A stretch of 64,000 nt of DNA from Hygrophila difformis (taxonomy: Eukaryota; Streptophyta; Magnoliopsida; Lamiales; Acanthaceae). A program made the position numbers and the translations under genes. The notes below the pieces were generated by a model. That model searched no databases, was not told the origin of the DNA, and was given only the letters and a program-made list of their open reading frames with translations. Below, in pieces: positions 1 to 11,724 of this stretch. The stretch covers positions 14,820,068 through 14,884,067 of the forward strand of contig JAOANR010000014.1 in NCBI GenBank assembly GCA_030278955.1, in the 5' to 3' direction. The stretch's first letter is position 1. Every line of letters begins with the position of its first letter.

Positions 1-1460
1 TATATGCTCCAACCGTGCTCTAATATAGTTTATAAAAGAGGGCCGGGAGGCCATCAGGTCCCGGGGCAGACAAACTATGGATAGCCTTGGCCGCCGAGTG
101 AATCTCTTCACTACTAATCCCCTTAGCCAAATCATCAGCGTGCTCCAGGCCTGGGAGTTGAACGAGGCTGCTATAGGCACGAGCAGGCCTAGTCGAAGCG
201 GAGAATAATGAGCTGAAGTGGGAGATTGCATGGCCGAGAAGGGTGGCATCATCGGAGACCCACTGGCCATTAATCTCCAAGCCTACAATCTCACTTCGCC
301 GTCGCCGAACTAAGGTTTGTCTGTGGAAATATTTCGTGATACCATCACCATACCGGATCCACTTATCTCTAGCCTTTTGCGCCCACAAAATCTCTTCCTG
401 GCGAAGAACATTATCAAGCTCAACCGATAATTTTGGACCAAGAAGGCCGAGTCCACCCGACATAACACCCTACGGATGCCAGTTAACCTCCTGATCAATC
501 GATTCTTCCTCTTGCGAATGTGCCCGAAAGTGTATTTGTTAAAGTGGAGGGAGGATTCCTGGATCTGTTGGCATTTCTGTGGTATAGTATGGCCACCACC
601 AGTCCAAGCAACATCCACAACAGGCTCATAACTTGGGTGTAAAGTCCAGGCCTGCTCCCAACGGAACGGCCGCTGCCCTTAGCTTCCCAAAACCTGATAG
701 CATCTAAGGAGTAGCATGCTATGATCAGAAGATCTTTTGGGGAGGACTTCAATGCAGCCACCTGGGAAAATATCGGACCAAGCAATATTCGCCACAGCCC
801 TGTCAAGCCTTTTCCGTCCTAGCGGCCCACCAGAGTTATTCCTCTGCCATGTAAAATTATCCCCCATCGAATGGAGGGTTCGCAACCGACAGTCGTCGAG
901 CATATCGCGAAACACGATGGAACGACGAGGATCAAATGCTATGCCATCAATTTCAGACGGGTAGAGGACCTCATTCCAATCTCCAATAACTAGCCATGGC
1001 CCATCAACCGACGAGTTAACCTGCCGCATACAATTCCAATCTTTCTCCCGATCCCTAGTGCATGGGTTAGCATAAATAGCAGGCATATACCAAGAAACCT
1101 GGCCGCTAGTTAACCTGATGGTAATAATTCTCGGATGAATGATAACATCCGAGATGGCAACAGATAGTGCAATTCGTTTAAGAACCCATAGGCCCCCGGC
1201 CTGGCCAGTGCATTCATTTATACAAACAGCCTCATAATTTGATCTGTATAACATAACTTGGAGCGGATGAAATAAGCCCCTAGGTTCATAATAATAAGTA
1301 ATGATGGAGTCTTCATATGAATAACATCCATCAAGTGGCATTGGGTGTTCCTTTGCATGGCGCCACGGGTGTTCCATGCAAGGATTGAAAAGTCATGGAA
1401 TTCAATCATTGGGCACGATTTTGTGCAGTCTTTTAGTTTGCTCTTATTATTGCAAAACAA
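1..1460 (-). pseudogene. LINE (non-LTR retrotransposon) remnant, endonuclease to start of RT
   Basis: Minus-strand frames give, in element order, the start of an apurinic-type endonuclease (ILAWNTRGA near 1400-1440), the endonuclease core with VIGDWNEVL and a C-terminal SSDHSMLLL (679-1377), a linker with IRYGDGITKYFH, and the SAPGPDGLP motif that opens a LINE reverse transcriptase (20-463). The pieces lie in different frames broken by stops, so the copy is dead. The RT core and 3' tail lie left of the window. The order endonuclease then RT is that of plant L1-type LINEs. The 5' end was not located precisely. Confidence 0.85.
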
Positions 1461-2038
1461 ATAGAGTTGCTGACGCCTGACTATATATGTAGTATATGAT
1501 TCTAAAATGAGGATGTAATTAAGTCATTATATCTATAGCTAAAATAAATTTTCAAATATAATGCCTTAATCACATGATATATATCTTTTTATACCCTTGT
1601 TGAAGGTTAATCATCAGTATTTAAGTATTCAACTTATTGAACCGATTAATTTGGTGTGGTATTTAAGTGGTTCATTTCTCCCTGTCCAATCCTAGTTTTA
1701 GGGAGCGAACTGTAGTCTTCCTTATCAAATTCAGCATCAATTATTATTGGATCAACCAACTATTGGTCCATTATATATATATATATGTATATACATACAG
1801 AAAACAATATGTATTAATTATATAGAAAACGTAATTTATATATAGAAGGTGTTATTATAGTATTAGTATTAGTATTATTATTATTTTCAATTTTTTAAGA
1901 AATTATTACTATTATAAATGAAAAATGTGTTATTGTTGGGCTTTGAGTTTAATTGTCAGATTCGATGAATATGGGCTTTTTATTATTAGGCCCAAATATT
2001 GGCAGTTCCCTTGAAGCCACTAGCCAGTGTTTTCTTAA
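1461..2038. other. AT-rich intergenic stretch
   Basis: No coding signal was seen. It contains short TA microsatellites (near 1770) and TTA/ATT runs (near 1860). It may include the LINE 5' flank. Confidence 0.5.
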
Positions 2039-2040
2039 TA

Positions 2041-2217
2041 CTCCCCGTTTCTAAATAAGTGTAACATAAGGAAATAACACGGGATTTAATGCAAGGAACA
2101 AAAGTGATTTAGTGGAAGCTTTTTACCTTTAAAAATATTCCATATGTGGTAATGTAACATTTCTTATGAAACACCCAAAAAAAGGAAAGTGTTACATTTA
2201 AAAAGAACCCGATGAAG
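2041..2217. mobile_element. Stowaway-type MITE
   Basis: The left end CTCCCCGTTTCTAAATAAG and the reverse complement of the right end (CTTCATCGGGTTCTTTTTAAA) are imperfect inverted repeats, followed inward by GTAACA on both sides. A TA dinucleotide flanks each end (2039-2040 and 2218-2219), the target duplication of Tc1/mariner-derived Stowaway MITEs. It lies downstream of the CAX gene. Confidence 0.65.
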
Positions 2218-2768
2218 TATCAAGTATGTGCCAAATGCCAACTTAGCCGTAGCCCACAAAAGAGTGAAAACACGTCACTAACAATTCATTATTATAGAAC
2301 AATAACAAACTTCACAATACAATCGTCTGACAAACTTCCAAAATAACTGATGAAGATCGATCGAGGAATTAAAAATGATGAAGCAACAAATTTAAATGGA
2401 ACAATGATCGAAACACGAAAGAGAATTGAACGAACGAAACAAAAGAACCAAGCTGATCGAGGACTATATATATATATATGCCCATGACAGATCAATCCGG
2501 ACAACACTATATATATATATATATATATGTCCAGATTCATTATTCGTCTCATGACATCCTTATATACACTACGTGTCCAGTCGATCCCACAGCCCCAAAT
2601 CTGTACATAGTTTAAACACATGCATCCATACCATGTAATAGTAATCAATATATAATAATTAAAACCCTACTATAATAAATAATCATCATCATTATATTCA
2701 ATTTTCATTGTTAAGAAGTGATTGTTGAACATTGTATGTACCTCCGACAACGGTTGCCGGCAATACCA

Positions 2769-4578
2769 TCACGTCATGATCGCATCTTTTGCATCTGAAA
2801 GAAAAAAAAAAAAAAGCAAATTGTAAAATAAAATTATATGGTCCGGGGTTGTAATAAACTGTGGGAATTAGTGCTCTATATATGTACCGAGTGGATCCTC
2901 GTATACAAAAAAGCATGCCCCGACGACAAGGTAACACAGCAGAAGGACCAATCCCTTTATGTAATGAGAAGTTCCATCCTGCATCAGTTTAAAAAGGAAT
3001 TTTTTGATTTAATGTATCCACATACTAGTACCTATTTTTTTTTTTTTTTTTTTTTTGGGAAGGAGGGCTGAAGCCGGTATTATACAAGTACCTGTATTGT
3101 CATCGTCGTGTATGTACCATTAATTGTCTATTTAGTCAATTAATTTTGTTAATGACTTGAATTTAATTATCGTCCAATAATATAATTATAAAATTAATAA
3201 ACTATATTTGCAATTATATTATCAATATATACAAGACGAAATGGGTTGTTATTGCACATATATACACGTACGTACGTACCTGCAATGTGAATGTCGTGAC
3301 AAGTATTGCTAGAGTGAGAGTACTTGTTTGGAGGAGATTGAGATCCAGATTCATTGTCCCACCAAGGATCCATGAAACTATTACGGTTAAGGGAATCTAA
3401 ACATTAATAGAAACAAACAAGTTAAAAGAATCATCATCATCTTTATTATTATTATTATTTGAGTAATTTCAGACCAATTAATGACCATAATAGATGGAAA
3501 TTTGGTGGTCATTGGGTAATAATATTACCACAAACACCGAAATTTGAGTTGCGGAGCCCAAAGCCACACCTAATGATATGTCCTGCATCATATATATACG
3601 CACGTACGATTATTAGTACCGTTGGACTATTGTCGAGTTTTATTCAAAATAAAACTCGACAACAGTTCAACAACAACAGTACTAAACTAGTAGTTGGAGT
3701 CGAATCCCACGATAGTAGGACTACAAAGAACCTCGTCTGGTCTCGATCTTACCAATTTGTTCTTAAACGCGAAAATCATGGCGCCGGCATGTTCAGCTGC
3801 GTTCCCAACAATAGGCAGTAGAATGACGCTCATGAACCCAACGGACATCCCCCATGAGTCCGATGCAGCCTATATATACGCACATAAATGAATAATTTCA
3901 AATTTCATTAATAATTACTCGTAAGTAACATACACAAAATAATATCTCAAAAAATAAATTGAGCTAAATAAAATGGTGCTCATCACTACTCACTTCTATG
4001 GTGCCCACAAGGTACTCGGACAAGAATGCCACCACGACGGTCATTATTACTAACCAGACGATCGCAACCCAGAATTCAATTACCGGTGCATCCTCTGGCT
4101 CAACCTCGCCTCCAACTCCATCATCGGCCTGATAAAAAAATCATCCCAAAACACGTAATTTATGGATCAACCCGAAAAAAAAAAGAAAAAAAAAAAGAAA
4201 AAGGAAAACAATAATGTAGGCATTAATTAATTCACCTCAGAAGTTTCAAACAATGGTCTGTGAGTAAACAAGTGGAAGCACAGATAAGCCATGTAAGCAA
4301 TGAGCATTATAATGGCACTTGACCGGGACAGCCCCAGCGCCGCCGTTGCTGCAAGTTCAGGTGACTGTCCGGTGAAGTTGAACGTTAAGGTCAGGACATG
4401 GCAGATCAATCCCAGCCATAACAGTAGTAAGCTCACATCCGCCTGTTTCTGCCATTCGCAACGTCGTCGTTTCAACTAGGTTAGCAATATAGATATACTA
4501 TGTAATTTACATTTCAACCAAGTATGGATTATTATATGACATGTTTCATTGGCCACACAACATTAACAAATTAAATAT

Positions 4579-4618
<40 letters not shown>

Positions 4619-7600
4619 GTAATACAATACAAAAGGAGTGATTAAAAGAACTAACTTATGAAAATTAAGAACACAGTACTACACATTTTAGAACTATATG
4701 ATATAGTACAAGATTTAATTATATAACAAATTTGTTTTTCTTTTTAAGTTTACCCCGGCCCTTGATTTTATTGATGTAGTTGAATGTATTTATGATCAGA
4801 CGCATAAAGGTATAAATACTTAAAAAAAAAAACCCTCCATTAATGATATTTGAGTATTATTGTTTTTTTTTTTTTGTTTGTGTGTGTGTGTTTTTTTTTT
4901 TTTTTTTTTTTTTGCTGAACGACCTATACAGGATAGGAAAGAGGTAGTGGGAGCCCATGCCACACATAATTACAAAGGGAATAAAAGGGAAGGATATGAA
5001 GCCGGTGGGGGAATCGAACCTCCGATCCAACCTTTCGTTGGAAGTCAAGAAACTTAATCACTTGGGCTAAGTCCTCATTTGATAAATGTGAGGTCAAGCA
5101 TTGTTAATGCAAAATCATAGTTATATATATAAAATGTAGTACGTTTTGTAGCTAATTACTCTCTTCGTCTAAAATATAATATCTCATTTGAGTTAGGCAC
5201 AGAGTTCAATATACTTATTTAACAATTGATATTTCAAATAATACACAAATAAAAATTATAAAATCATATTTAAAACTATGATATTAGAAAATCTAGCAAT
5301 ACATATACTTGAAATAAAATTGAATCAAAATAAAATAACGAACAACGTCAAAATGTTAAAAATTTATTTTTGGGTGGAGTTAGTATATGTTTTCACTACA
5401 TTGTGGTGCCTACACTATATAGGAGTATAAGTGAAAAACCCTAACGTAAGTAATAGCTAGACACAGAAGTAAAATGCCAATGTAATTACTCGCTATGTTT
5501 TTTGTTTTTGTTTTTTTTTGTTTTTTTTTTTTTGGTTTACCAATTGAATAAAATTTCAATTGCAATTTATAATGCGAATTACCCTGTCGAACTTTTGCTC
5601 CTTGGACATGTTGGCAATGCCACCGCAGAAGAAGGCGCTCCCAAGGACCAAAAGAAGGTTGGAGAGTATGGACCCCAACAACGAGTACTTCACTACATCC
5701 ACCTTGTCCTGAATCAACGCAAGTATCGCTATTATCAGCTCTGTTGCATTTCCACATGTTGCATTCAGAAGTCCCCCAACTGCAATAATGTTCCAACAAT
5801 TCATTCATTCATTCATCCGAGGTTGTCAGAATATTACACAATTAATTAGGGTTTCATAGATTCATCATTAATTAGATGAATGAATACTACTTAATCACCT
5901 GTTGGGCCAGTGTAGTATGCAATTTGCCTGCATTTGATTCAAATTATATAATGAGTTAGCTCGAACCAAATCAATATCATTTTCTACTCATAATACTTTG
6001 ACTATGTAAAAAATAGACAGCACTTGAGTATTATATATATAGTCAAGTGCTGTGTCCAATTTTTTTTTTTTTTTTTAGGACAAAGATTATTTCCTTTTCG
6101 GACCAAAGTTCACATGGTCTCGAACTGCAGGAACTCGTGCACCATAATTAATTTATAATGCATAGTAAAAAGTAGTCTGGTGAAACATGTGACTTTCTTC
6201 CCTGCATAGGATACCAAAATAATGATGATGAACGAATAATTTGCAAGAAACAAAGAAATCAAAGAGGGGGTGTCACATTCGAAACCCACAAAATGCTGCA
6301 ATAGTATTCAATCTATTACTACCAGATTTGATTTTTAGGGACAGTACTTTTGTGCTTTACACAGTTCCTGAATATACCAATAATCCCAGTGCTGTTTGCC
6401 CACTACTTTTAATTTACCCCGACTCTTTATGGGGATGCTTTTTCTCCTTTATTACATTATTACAAGGACAAATGACAACTGCAAACTTTATGTTCCAAAA
6501 AAAGATAAATGCTAAAAGTTGTCAAGTAATTAAAAAAACAGGATGATCCATATATAGTTAATACCAGTCTGCTGCTGTACAGTACTGATGATAGTTGAGT
6601 TACTGAATTGTATAAAAACAGAACTATGTATTGTAAATTTATTATTTTATCTTTTTAATTAATCTGGAGAATTGAAAATAAATTTAAAACTCATCGACGG
6701 TTAAGATTGACCACCGTACAGCCAAGTGAGAATAGCCGAGGTACGAAAATACCATGATCCAACTGACTCCCCCAATATTATTTGTTTTTGCGTTTGCCTG
6801 ATTTATACTATATTACTTCCTCCGTCTCAGAATGAAGTTTACATTTGGTAATGTGCTACTATTTACATACATTCACATACAGACTTTCACTTAAAGTTTT
6901 AGATTCGTCTCGTCACGAATTTTTAGAATTTTTACTGGTACTGAACTTGAGTTATTATGGTTTAAAATGTGTATTAGACTGCGTGAAAAGTGGATCTGTA
7001 AACAACATTATGAGACAGGTAGTAGGTTTGATTCGATCGTGTTATTGAGTCTAGAGATTCGGCTCATTTACATTACGGATAAACCCGATGTAATTGTACC
7101 ATATATATCATCTCAAATTTAGTGAAATTTTTTGATTTGGCAATGCTTGTGGATGAACTTGGCAAGCAAATTAAGCATATACTATTTTGCTGTTGTAAAT
7201 TTTCCTTTACCAATAAGAAAATAAAAAAAAAAGCTGATGATGTTCTTACTCGGTCAAGAAACTGACTCGTTCCGCAAGGGGGATGAGTCCAATGAAGCTC
7301 AACGCAAACACCCACGGCTGTTTTTCCACAAACCACACAGACGACGACGACAATCAAACAATAACTCAAAACAAAAACATATAGTGTCATAAAAACAAGG
7401 GTTTGTAAGAACAAAACAGAACGTACACTCGAGAAATGACGGTAATGGGCGGCAATGGCGAAGGGAATTGCAGCCAACAGAACACAAAGCTTGGTGCCGA
7501 GGAAAATCTCGGTCAGATTGTCCAAGAATTTGCGGAAAACCGGAACCCTAACTCTGGGAAGAATGGGGAATTCTGATTTCTTACGGAGGGAGGAAGACGA

Positions 7601-7708
7601 CCGGTTGTGGGCGGTCCGGGAGGAGCCGCCGCCGGTTCTCATATCTTTGCTCAGTGGCTTATTCCCGTTCTCCAGAAGCCAAGCCTCCATCGGCGCCGAC
7701 GTTGCCAT
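2769..7708 (-). CDS. CAX: Vacuolar cation/proton exchanger, CAX type I (11 exons)
   Basis: Model: complement of joined 2769-2794, 2888-2978, 3280-3396, 3529-3582, 3753-3869, 3994-4128, 4236-4448, 5583-5779, 5899-5927, 7250-7317, 7427-7708. All introns are GT-AG, all phases agree, giving 442 aa, normal for the family. CAX proteins move Ca2+ (and some other metals) into the vacuole in exchange for H+. Visible marks: an N-terminal autoinhibitory-like stretch ([14 protein letters not shown]), the first ion-selectivity repeat [13 protein letters not shown] (about residues 136-148), the second [18 protein letters not shown] (about 330-347), about eleven hydrophobic segments, and an acidic loop in exon 6 (VEPEDA). 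The start chosen is the first ATG of the open N-terminal exon and matches CAX1/CAX3 N-termini. The last exon is least certain: in my model it ends in eight residues, while another frame of the same sequence stays open for about 30 codons. A Sirevirus LTR begins 214 bp upstream. Confidence 0.93.
3630..3662. repeat. Perfect 15-bp hairpin in a CAX intron
   Basis: TTGTCGAGTTTTATT is followed by a 3-nt loop (CAA) and its exact reverse complement. It lies in the intron between exons 7 and 8. Confidence 0.85.
4891..5080 (-). mobile_element. tRNA-derived SINE in a CAX intron
   Basis: Read on the minus strand, the element starts with a tRNA-like head: an A-box-like AGCCCAAGTGATTAAG, then a B-box GGTTCGATTCC. 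The body ends in a long A tract, seen as poly-T at 4891-4913 on the plus strand. Two relatives lie at 29176-29527. It sits in the 1.1-kb intron between exons 4 and 5 in the same orientation as the gene. I did not find a clean target duplication. Confidence 0.75.
5159..5380. mobile_element. Possible Stowaway-like MITE in the same CAX intron
   Basis: CTCTCTTCGTCTAAAATA at the left and ACTCCACCCAAAAATA (reverse complement of the right end) are loosely inverted and flanked by TA. The match is weak, so the limits are approximate. Confidence 0.35.
6017..6053. repeat. 11-bp inverted repeat in a CAX intron
   Basis: ACAGCACTTGA and TCAAGTGCTGT are exact reverse complements around a TA-rich loop of 15 nt. 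Confidence 0.7.
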
Positions 7709-7922
7709 GTGTTCTGAATTCTGATTATGGTGGTCGATCGACTGTGTGTTGTGTATGTGGGTGAGAGTTCTTCTTCTATTATGGTTTGTGTAATGAAACC
7801 TAAATATAGAGAGTCTTTGTGTGTACTAAAATATACGTATCTGTCTGCCCGTCGAACAGTATCTCGGGGGAATTGGGGATTGTGCACATGTGAATTGTGC
7901 TTTCCAATTTATGTCTATGATC
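7709..7922 (-). promoter_or_regulatory. CAX proximal promoter / 5' UTR remnant
   Basis: This is all that remains of the upstream region before the Sirevirus LTR. On the minus strand it contains a TATA-like CTATATTTA roughly 100 bp upstream of the ATG. The ancestral upstream sequence would now resume beyond 18394. Confidence 0.5.
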
Positions 7923-8898
7923 TGTTAGGTCCACTGGGTTAAGCAAGTGAGTGACTTTGTGCAGTGGTTCACTGAGAGTGTCTGAACACCAACAATGAAC
8001 AACCAGATTACTGTATCGAGTGTAATAAAATGCACAGCGGAATAAAACAAGCACAAAGTAAATAAACAACACAAGAGTTGTTGACCCAGTTCGGCCTTCG
8101 GCCTACGTCTGGGGGATACCAATCCAGGAGATTATTTCACTATGTGTTATCAACTATGGTTTACAACCACACACAATAGATGAAATAACTTTGAATGCCT
8201 TCACTCCAAACTTCAGGCAGATAGTTGTGATGACCAGCCTCCTTCCCGGATCTGGTATAGGCTTCCCACCTATTTCAACTCCCCAAAGCAACCACTTTGA
8301 GTTTCCCCTGAAGTAGCCTGTGAAGCAGACCTCCTTTGTTGTATGAGCGATTGAGTTGTTGTAATTTCTCCTCTTTCCGCCTCAGGCACTCTCCTTTGAT
8401 GTATCTCCGATTCAGGACTGAACAGAGAACTGATAGATATCAACAAGAGTGCTCAAGGCTCGGTCGATCTTCCAGCAGTAGATGAATTGCTTCTGCACAC
8501 AGGGCTGGAGATCGATATTACTTCTCAACAATAGTTTCCGAGAGCTCTAGAGAGTTTCAGAGTTGTTTCGCAATGAGGGTGAAGAGAAGTGTTTGAATCC
8601 AAGCCTCCAAAACTCTTCTTATGCAGTGAGCTCTGACCATTCAAACGGCCTGTTGCTAAATGGGGAAAGAGCCGTTGTGATTAGCCCAAAATCTGGCTGA
8701 TTGATCTTTCCCTAATTCAGGAGGGATTCCTGCAATCAAACATTAGTATATATCCTCCTGATTAGGAAAGATCCGTTGAGTCCAAATCCAGTCTCTAAGG
8801 AAAGTTCTTCTGTTCACACACGAAGACTGGTGCTGTGGATGTTCTTCTAAGGTGTTCAATCATCGGCTGTGAACTCCTTTCAAAACCTTGACTCAACA
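7923..8898 (-). repeat. Sirevirus 3' LTR
   Basis: It begins TGTTAGGTCC and ends TTGACTCAACA on the plus strand, with TG/CA termini. In element orientation this is the 3' LTR, so transcription continuing past it would run toward the CAX gene. Confidence 0.95.
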
Positions 8899-8912
8899 AT
8901 CTCCCCCTTTTT
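8899..8912 (-). promoter_or_regulatory. Sirevirus polypurine tract
   Basis: On the minus strand AAAAAGGGGGAGAT abuts the 3' LTR, the expected plus-strand DNA primer. Similar G5-G6 purine runs lie at 9311-9318, 10536-10544 and 11981-11990. Confidence 0.8.
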
Positions 8913-9336
8913 GACAGGAAGTGAGCCAGTACAATAAATCCAACCGATGATGATCTATTACAAATGCTAGCTAAGAACATACAGCAAAACCAACGACCCA
9001 ACCACCAATTACATCCCATAGAGCTATACAAAATGAGGATACAAACATAACAATCACACATAGCAAAAGGAATGATAACATCAATAACCAGATAGCATGT
9101 TCACAGAACATTTATCAAGTTTGTCCATCAGTTCATCACCATAAACAGTATCAATCAAACCACACAAAAACAGAAATATCATCAGCCAGTACCAGAGTTT
9201 CTTAAAAACACAGAACTCAATAAAAAGTTTAAGAGTTAGAAGGATATTACCCATTTGGCAGCAGGCAGGGAGAGCTCATCATCAGCAGCAAAATTTTTGG
9301 ATTTCTTCTACTCCCCCTCTGGATCAATTCCAAAGA

Positions 9337-11724
9337 TCACTCGGACTCCTCTTCTGAACCTTCTCCAGACTCTTCAGCAGCATCATCAGCATGTGAAATT
9401 GCATTAGGTTCATCTGACCAGTAGTCCGGCATGAGGGCACGTCCCTGTTCCAGCTTCTTTTCCAGAGCCTCAAGAGCATCTTTCAGCACTCTGACCTCAT
9501 CTGTAGCACTGGAGAAGATGGCATTTGCTCTGTGAAGAGCACTTTGTCGACTGAGGGATCCATCAATGCCTGGAAGATCTGGTACCTTCTTAAGCACAGC
9601 TTGTGATAGGGCAAATTCATTAATCTCATCTGTAGTCTCCTTCTTATCTCCAAAGATGTTCTCTGACTCCAGTAAGGCAGTGATCAGGGCAGGGTATGGA
9701 AGCAAGGTCTTTCCATCATTCTTGATTGTCTGAGCAAGTTTGCCAAATTGGGAGAGTACCAAGTAGCCATAATTGATCGGTTCTTTCTCTTCAATGGCAT
9801 AGATGAGGTGGCACATCTCTCGAGACACCAAGGAATGGTTTGATGTAGGTAGAATGTTGCAGGCACAAAACTTGTACAGCAAATGGAACTTCTGGGTAAG
9901 ATCCTTAGGACTGATCCCTTTACCAGGCATGCGTTGGACTTCACCTTTGGTTACTGCATGAGCCACTAAGTCACTATCGAAGACAGTCCCTGGTTGGTAG
10001 ATACTTTCAAAGCTGACTTCTGGTAGACCAAGTAGATTGTTGATCTTGGCCGAGGTGACTTCATAGATGACTCCTCTTGTGTAATTCTTGCAGTACCAAG
10101 TAGATCCTTCCTGGAGAAAGCCCTTTTGAAGATTTGCATAGAATTCCCTTACTAGATCAGGCCTGAACCTGTTCCATTTCGAAGCCCATTCAAACAAATC
10201 CCTTTCTTCCAGATAAATGGTCCAACCTAACTCCTGGTACTTCTTTCCACAGAATCTGCTCTCCACACGAATTTTGTTCTTCTTCAACACAGAATCGAAG
10301 TAAGATCGACTTGCACTATAGTAGAACTTGAAACCAGATGCCCTTCCTGGATGCAGTGGAAGCTGCTTGTCAGATTTGCCAACTTTGGCCTTAGGATCAG
10401 ATTTGGCCTTCTTCCTTTCTTCAGGTTCTTCATCTGGGTCACGGACACGCTTGGAGGACCTGGTAGACTTGGACACAGAGGCTTGAACTTTTGGAGCAGG
10501 TTGCTGAACTACTTGGACCTCATCACTTTCAGATTGCTCCCCCTCAGTGTGATGCTCCCCTGAAACTTCATACTCACTTTCAGAAACTTCCACCCTTGGA
10601 GTTTTCTCTAGAGGAACTTTGGCAACCTTCGAACTTGTTCCAGTCACAGGCTGAGTAACAGTCTCAGCGTGGTCAGACTCTGAGCTATCTTCTTCAGATG
10701 AATCTCCCTCTTCATCTACTTCATCACCAACTCCTTCATCAGCAACTTCTTCATTAGCAGCATCTACTCGACCAGTAACATCCACATTGTCTCCTTCACC
10801 AGCATTGTCCACTTCCATAGCATCTCCTTCAGGTTCCTCATCAGATGGCTCGACATTGTCACTTTCATCTGCAGAGGCCTCTCCAGAGGATTCCTCAACA
10901 TTGTCACCAGCAGGTTGAGTCTCCACTCCTTGAGTCTCAGTCGATGGCTTCTCTACTGCAACAGGCTCCTTGGGAGGGGCTTGAGGTGTAGGATCTGGAT
11001 CAGCAACAGGTGTTTGGGACTGAATGGGATCCACAACAGCCTTAGGACGAGGAACTCCCTTCTTTGAAGATTTGCCACGACTGGTTTGTCCAACACTTTG
11101 AGGATCCGAGACATTCTTCTCCTTGGCTCCTTGAGTCACAATCCCGGAGGGTGCAACAGAGGTCAAGGGGACAGCAGCAATGGGAGTCTTTGAGGCAGCA
11201 GGAGTGGGCACTGAAGGGGTTTCTGCTGTAGCCGATTTACCTGCCTTTCCTGTAGAAGACCTTGTAGCAACATTAGTAGAAATCGAAGCAGATTTACTAC
11301 CTTTCTTGGAGCTCTTTCCTTTTGACGAGGCTGATGCAGCTTTGGCAAGTGTGCGCAGGTTCTTTGGAGAATCCATTGTTGCTGCATCGCCAGGCGGAGG
11401 AATGGTGCTAGAAATAGGCTCGGCCTCTTCACCAACTGTCTGATTTCCTGTAACCGCCGGAGGAGTGGAGGAAACCCTTTCAGTCGTGGGCTCAACCGTC
11501 GACTCGCCTTCTGTAACCGCTATGCCTGCGTTCTGGAGTTCATTCCGAATGTCCAGAGGGTCCTTGGCAACAGCAGCTTTAGCTTTCGCAAGCATTTCCT
11601 TCCTTTCCTTATGCCAGTCCTGAAGGGATTTTCCGAAATCAACTTCCAATCTTGCTTTCCCTTTCGGAGCAGAAGGTTCCCCAGTCGACTCGAGAGCTTT
11701 CTTCAAACCTCTTGTTTTTACCAT
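9337..11724 (-). CDS. Sirevirus third ORF (env position), plant-transposon-domain protein
   Basis: This is an open 795-aa frame lying between pol and the 3' LTR. I start at MVKTRGLKKALES because the upstream in-frame extension is an untidy hydrophobic run. The first half is low complexity (Ala/Ser/Pro/Lys, then strongly acidic, Glu/Asp/Val). A basic RKKAKSDPKAK patch follows, then a folded region of about 230 residues beginning near GFKFYYSASRSYFDS, resembling the domain annotated in plants as putative plant transposon protein. A short coiled-coil-like helix (LKDALEALEKKLEQ) and an acidic tail end it. No signal peptide or clear membrane anchor is visible, so a true envelope role is not supported. 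Function unknown. Confidence 0.8.
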   Translation of the reverse strand: MVKTRGLKKALESTGEPSAPKGKARLEVDFGKSLQDWHKERKEMLAKAKAAVAKDPLDIRNELQNAGIAVTEGESTVEPTTERVSSTPPAVTGNQTVGEEAEPISSTIPPPGDAATMDSPKNLRTLAKAASASSKGKSSKKGSKSASISTNVATRSSTGKAGKSATAETPSVPTPAASKTPIAAVPLTSVAPSGIVTQGAKEKNVSDPQSVGQTSRGKSSKKGVPRPKAVVDPIQSQTPVADPDPTPQAPPKEPVAVEKPSTETQGVETQPAGDNVEESSGEASADESDNVEPSDEEPEGDAMEVDNAGEGDNVDVTGRVDAANEEVADEGVGDEVDEEGDSSEEDSSESDHAETVTQPVTGTSSKVAKVPLEKTPRVEVSESEYEVSGEHHTEGEQSESDEVQVVQQPAPKVQASVSKSTRSSKRVRDPDEEPEERKKAKSDPKAKVGKSDKQLPLHPGRASGFKFYYSASRSYFDSVLKKNKIRVESRFCGKKYQELGWTIYLEERDLFEWASKWNRFRPDLVREFYANLQKGFLQEGSTWYCKNYTRGVIYEVTSAKINNLLGLPEVSFESIYQPGTVFDSDLVAHAVTKGEVQRMPGKGISPKDLTQKFHLLYKFCACNILPTSNHSLVSREMCHLIYAIEEKEPINYGYLVLSQFGKLAQTIKNDGKTLLPYPALITALLESENIFGDKKETTDEINEFALSQAVLKKVPDLPGIDGSLSRQSALHRANAIFSSATDEVRVLKDALEALEKKLEQGRALMPDYWSDEPNAISHADDAAEESGEGSEEESE

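Noticed and set aside
3033..3080. Poly-T followed by GGGAAGGAGGGCTGAAGCCGG, resembling the SINE tail
   Set aside because: Too short to show either tRNA box. It could be a truncated SINE but cannot be supported.
4026..4214. 62-aa plus-strand ORF with [13 protein letters not shown]
   Set aside because: It is the antisense shadow of CAX exon 6 plus an A-rich intron.
6820..7075. Possible Stowaway beginning CTTCCTCCGTCTCAGAATG
   Set aside because: The left end is convincing, but I could not find a matching inverted right end or a TA border.
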